A DNA stretch of 64,000 bases from Margaritispora aquatica. Taxonomy: Eukaryota > Ascomycota > Leotiomycetes > Helotiales > Discinellaceae. Shown here one piece after another: positions 61,963 through 64,000 of the stretch. How positions within the stretch are numbered: the stretch's first letter is position 1; the number at the start of each line of letters is the position of its first letter. The stretch lies in NCBI GenBank assembly GCA_007644065.1, contig VJWN01000013.1, positions 62,001-126,000 on the forward strand, written 5' to 3'. The notes beneath the pieces are model-generated. The model did not search any database and was not told the origin of the DNA. It saw nothing but the letters and a program-made list of their open reading frames with translations. The translations under genes were made by a program, and so were the position numbers.

Positions 61963-64000
61963 TCTGTTTCCCAAAACCATAGCGCGGAGTTCGGCGGTTT
62001 CTTTCTTTTGGATTTGATTGAGCGTTTGCATGCGATTACATGAGTTATGATTTTCACTTCTATTTATGGCAGGCTGGGACCTATGATTTTATCTTTATTT
62101 CGGTTCTGTGCTTTGGTCTGGAGTTATGTACGAAGATAGATCTCTTTGGTTCCCTCTTTATTTCTTGGTGTATTATTTCATTGCGGTTTATATCACATGG
62201 TTTGGACACGGGACACGACAGCAGGGCATTGCTTATTTATTTGCTTTCTTCGTGGTTTTTGATTGCTGTTTTTACTGTTGTTTTGCATGCAAAAGGTATT
62301 GAGCTCGATGAGTGGAGTAAGATATACCCAAATTGTTTTCCTTTCTAATCAGCACGCATCTGCGGCAGCTAGCATCGTAGGAATGGATTATCTTTAGCAT
62401 GGTTGACGAAATATACTCGCTTGTTTTCTTCTTCCACTCCTGCTCGATATCCAACATGCTACAACATGACATACAGCTCATCACTCTCAATATCAAACAT
62501 CGTGCATAGGAGCGTGAAAATAGCATGTGCATGAATGATTCGCGTTCCTTGTCAGACATAAAATGGGAATACCACCTCACGTAATCAACAGTACCTCGCA
62601 GGGAAAGGGGGCTCTGCCAAACCGAGCCAGCCAACCAACCAGTCAACCAACCAGTCAACCAACCAGTCAACCAACCAGTCAACCAACACGTCCCAAAAAT
62701 ACCTCCTCCCTTTGCCTGATCCTTTGCCTATTTCCAAAATTATCCCCTATCCTATATCCATATCCACGTTCAAATTCAAAGCAGCGGTCAGCACGCTCAA
62801 CTACATTCAGACAAACATACCGGCCAACCGACACGCGAACCGGACGGCGACGAAAGCGACGCGCAAGACCCCCGGAAAAGCCGATTCCAGCCCCAATCCA
62901 GTCCCGACCAGTCCAGTACAGCCCAGCCAAGAAACGGAGGAGCTACCATGCATGATTTCCCGTTTCCCATTTGCCGTTTACCATTCCCCCCATTTGCGGA
63001 GTGCATGCCAATTACCACCGACCCAGATTCAGATACAGATACAGATGTGGATTCCGATGCATGTTCGGCCTGCAGCCTCGTTCTGGATGTTTACTGTATG
63101 TGTGCGTGGTTGGGTACGGTACTGCGGGTCGGTTGGGAGTCATGCTTCTGGCGGTGGTCACGTTCGTGGTCACGATGCGCTGGCTGTCTTTGACTGATTT
63201 AAGCGAGGAGTTGGCAAGTAGGAAAGTATGTCAGTCTGTCAGCTTGATTTGGTGGGATGGAAGGAGATGGCATTAGTACCGGTCTTACAAAACACTGTGC
63301 TGAATTTGAATTTGTTTTGAGGTGCTCGGATGCATTGAAAGTTTAAAGGAAAGGACAGGGCTGCTAAGGAGTTGGTATATGATTGGATACTGAAGTTCGA
63401 GGTGATGGCTATGGGTGTGCAGCATGTGTTGATGTGTGGATCAGCCCGGGACAGGCAGATGGAGGAGTGAGGCTTACGACTTATATTTGCGTATGTATAG
63501 GCATACTCCTACTCTAGGGTTATAGTCCCTTCGAGACACTAGGCGTATATTTCCTGTTAGAGTAGTATTTCGTAGAATCTAATCAGTTTGTTAGTCAGGC
63601 TCCCCTGCTTTGGTACAGATATCTAGACTGCATGACTGAGTCTATTTTGTCGATTATTAAATAGAACATGCGAAGTAGAAAAGATATAGATTGTGGTGCT
63701 TAGATTCTGATAAGTGGTGTGTAGTCTGTAGGGTGGTTGATTTTGAGATCTAGTTTAAAATTGAGATTGCGGTCAAACTGATACTACAACTGAGTAGGCG
63801 GAGAAGTCTTTGTTCACTGACCAAGAGCTAGATCATACTATCGGAGGAAATATTTCCAAGAAATATTGAGTAAGCTTCATTGCTTGCTATCAAGGAAACG
63901 CTAGTGTATGCAAGTCATGACAAAGGACGAGCCTGTCATGTACTTTAGAACGTAAATTGTGCCAAAAAAGGCGATGTGGAATTGAAATCGTCATCATAGT
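61963..64000. other. Intergenic right end
   Basis: No gene was supported. It holds the 12-bp minisatellite listed separately, C/A-rich DNA at 62700-62950 and a short (AGATAC)-type repeat at about 63030-63045. It may include the promoter of a gene beyond the window. Confidence 0.4.
62632..62687. repeat. 12-bp minisatellite, 4.7 copies
   Basis: Perfect tandem copies of CAACCAACCAGT begin at 62632, 62644, 62656 and 62668, followed by an 8-base partial copy. A 12-bp unit keeps frame, so overlapping frames read repeated SQPT or TGWL. No gene uses it. Confidence 0.95.

Noticed and set aside
62632..62687. Possible CRISPR-like array
   Set aside because: The units are 12 bp and contiguous, with no spacers, and the genome is eukaryotic.
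62563..62955. SQPT-repeat protein frame
   Set aside because: It is produced by the 12-bp minisatellite and flanking C-rich DNA; not gene-like.

Overview
The window looks like chromosomal DNA of a filamentous ascomycete. Most genes are split by many short introns (about 45-60 nt, GT...AG with CTAAC/CTRAY-like branch sites). Gene families include 2EXR, DUF6590, a fungal rhodopsin-like receptor and a Fur-type NCS1 transporter. The abundance of 2EXR and DUF6590 genes fits Leotiomycetes/Helotiales, but that placement is an inference. All exon boundaries were worked out by eye, by joining reading frames across GT...AG sites.

Bases 1-17 kb are a low-density accessory segment with many broken genes. 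It holds one complete 2EXR-family gene (6.4-7.2 kb) and relics of up to five more: 0.75-1.5, 9.7-10.6, 14.2-14.6, 15.0-15.4 and 16.1-17.0 kb. It also holds a peroxiredoxin-like pseudogene (8.0-8.6 kb) and an FAD-linked oxidoreductase pseudogene (11.2-12.7 kb), each with one in-frame stop and one frameshift. Among these lies an apparently intact six-exon NCS1 nucleobase/allantoin-type permease (2.7-4.7 kb).

Bases 17-31 kb are conserved housekeeping DNA: the Qa-SNARE TLG2, calmodulin, a class I (GH47) alpha-1,2-mannosidase, a SET-domain protein, a small unknown membrane protein, an intron-containing tRNA-Ser(GCU), a short-chain dehydrogenase and the DEAD-box helicase DBP9. Bases 32.7-38.6 kb encode an unrecognised protein of about 1,930 residues with coiled coils and acidic tracts. 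Cohesin SMC3 (39.6-43.3 kb, minus) and the atypical kinase RIO1 (43.7-45.5 kb, plus) are divergent. They share a 386-bp promoter with two MluI cell-cycle-box (ACGCGT) sites.

Bases 46.8-55.1 kb hold three cell-surface proteins on the plus strand: a seven-helix fungal rhodopsin-like receptor, a kelch-propeller single-pass protein, and a Cys-rich single-pass protein with a C-terminal PPxY motif. Bases 55.9-62 kb hold a divergent pair: a DUF6590 protein (minus) and an orphan coiled-coil protein (plus). The right end is intergenic, with a 12-bp minisatellite.

No complete transposon, CRISPR array or rRNA was seen. Nothing amounts to a convincing new multi-gene system. The best leads are the decaying 2EXR cluster, the large orphan gene, the surface-protein cluster and the MCB-bearing SMC3/RIO1 promoter.
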